A DNA stretch of 25,447 bases from a virus. Each line of letters starts with the position of its first letter. The stretch's first letter is position 1. The notes under the pieces are model-generated. The model was not told the DNA's origin. It saw nothing but the letters and a program-made list of their open reading frames with translations, and did not search any database. The stretch covers positions 1 through 25,447 of the IMG/VR virus record IMGVR_UViG_3300036716_001542, one strand, 5' to 3'. The position numbers and the translations under genes are program-made. Below, one piece after another: positions 24,870 to 25,447 of the stretch.

Positions 24870-25292
24870 TTATTTACCTGGAAGTTTTACTCCTATCTTA
24901 TCTGCCGTTCTCGCTCCGAAATATCCGCAAAGGACCCATGTCAAAAGAGAGGCTGTATCTGAGGTGTCTAATCCCATATACCATCCCCCAACATAAGCAA
25001 GTACTAACACCACTAGAGTTAGCGGCCTTACATTTCTAGCAAGCCAGCTCTGGCTTCCAGAGTCTGCAACCCAACGTCTAGTAACACCATCTATTTCAGC
25101 GCGCTCGAGTCTAAGTTTTTCAAGAGCTATTCTTTTGTCTCCTTCACTAAGCTCGTTGTTTCCGCTGATAAGCTCTGAGATAACATTGCCTGGAAGTATA
25201 GCATCACCAACAATACCTAGTATTGAAGGCGCTTTCTCAATGAGAAACCTTCCCACACCTGTTTCTTTAAACGGTTTTTTTTCTTTACTCAT
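24870..25292 (-). CDS. Holin-like membrane protein (GTA 3TM holin type)
   Basis: This 140-residue protein starts with ATG at 25292. It has a hydrophobic N-terminal segment (APSILGIVGDAILPGNVI, residues 19-36), a charged helix (GDKRIALEKLRLERAEIDGV), then the marker region WVADSGSQSWLARNVRPLTL and two C-terminal membrane segments (LTLVVLVLAYVGGWYMGL and ASLLTWVLCGYFGAR) before a basic tail. This arrangement matches the family described as holin of three TMs for gene-transfer release. It would form lesions in the inner membrane that release the endolysin. It overlaps the M15 peptidase gene stop by 4 bases (ATGA... in opposite order: peptidase stop TGA within the holin start), a classic lysis pair. 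Confidence 0.82.
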   Translation of the reverse strand: MSKEKKPFKETGVGRFLIEKAPSILGIVGDAILPGNVISELISGNNELSEGDKRIALEKLRLERAEIDGVTRRWVADSGSQSWLARNVRPLTLVVLVLAYVGGWYMGLDTSDTASLLTWVLCGYFGARTADKIGVKLPGK

Positions 25293-25447
25293 ATCACTCG
25301 ATATGTAGTTTTACCATTTGTTCGCTCTGCTCTTAGGCAGCGCTTTCTGTTTTCATCTGGGTGGACATAGCTTACATGAATCCAATCTGGATTAGTGTCG
25401 TCACCAAACTCCCATATGAGTTGGTCAAAGCTTAAATTATCTTTTAT
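25289..25447 (-). CDS. Endolysin, M15-type peptidase, C-terminal end (runs off right edge)
   Basis: A 52-codon open frame enters from the right edge and ends at TGA 25291-25289. The residues read LSFDQLIWEFG then DWIHVSYV and later NRKRCLRAERTNGKTTYRVI. FDQLIWEFG followed by WIHVSY is the C-terminal signature of phage M15 family zinc peptidases (D-Ala-D-Ala carboxypeptidase or L-alanyl-D-glutamate peptidase), in which this His is a zinc ligand. The fragment overlaps the holin start by 4 bases, as expected for a lysis cassette. The upstream zinc ligands lie outside the window. The gene was found by reading the edge, since no start codon is inside the window. Confidence 0.85.
   Translation of the reverse strand: MKDNLSFDQLIWEFGDDTNPDWIHVSYVHPDENRKRCLRAERTNGKTTYRVI

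Noticed and set aside
1-25447. tRNA genes, integrase, attachment sites, insertion sequences, toxin-antitoxin or anti-defence genes
   Set aside because: None was seen on reading both strands. Gaps are too short for them and all larger frames are accounted for by late-phage genes or the enzyme cassette.

Overview
This window looks like the late (morphogenesis) region of a tailed phage that infects a Bacteroidota host, probably a marine or aquatic flavobacterium-like bacterium. It is AT-rich, and every supported gene lies on the minus strand, so transcription runs from right to left. Genes are packed with gaps of 0 to about 60 bases or short overlaps. Starts lack strong Shine-Dalgarno sequences and are preceded by A/T-rich leaders. 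Several gaps carry the Bacteroidota -7 element TAnnTTTG. The gene set (terminase, very large portal, scaffold, capsid, two neck/ring-type proteins, nozzle-like protein, internal virion proteins) and the lack of any tape measure, sheath or tail-tube gene suggest a short-tailed virion, possibly a distant relative of the crAss-like group. The taxonomic placement is inference.

In order of transcription: a lysis pair at the right edge (C-terminal end of an M15-type peptidase endolysin, 25289-25447, then a three-helix-type holin); a small conserved unknown and a GroES-like protein (24051-24838); the packaging and head block (candidate small terminase, large terminase with a TTG start, portal, acidic scaffold-like protein, major capsid protein; 16437-24022); a strong terminator directly after the capsid gene; an unknown 248-residue protein with its own terminator; and a well-formed promoter (TTG-N17-TATCTTTG) driving two neck/ring-type proteins (13680-15558).

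The most unusual part is 3002-13677. A 1,890-residue structural protein has an N-terminal half resembling podovirus nozzle/stabilization proteins. Its C-terminal half carries small extracellular-type modules linked by Thr-Pro tracts, one of them 33 consecutive TP units. It is followed by a 266-residue protein of the same modules and linkers, then by a tightly overlapping three-enzyme cassette: a 2-oxoglutarate/Fe(II) oxygenase of the prolyl-hydroxylase type, a radical SAM protein with extra C-terminal cysteines, and a glycosyltransferase resembling the GlcNAc-transferase family that includes Skp1 hydroxyproline GlcNAc-transferase and trypanosome mucin Thr GlcNAc-transferase. After the cassette, a 604-residue protein again has modules plus a Pro-Thr stalk, then a C-terminal region that looks like the missing second half of the nozzle. 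My main hypothesis is that the phage decorates Pro/Thr-rich stalks on its own tail (Pro hydroxylation and/or O-glycosylation) with its own enzymes, and that the modules and enzymes sit inside what was once one nozzle gene.

Downstream (1-2980) are a cupin-like protein, an Ala/Gln-rich internal-virion-type protein, and the N-terminal 558 residues of a large internal-virion-type protein that runs off the left edge. No tRNA, CRISPR array, integrase or insertion sequence was seen, and no gene-free stretch exceeds about 65 bases.
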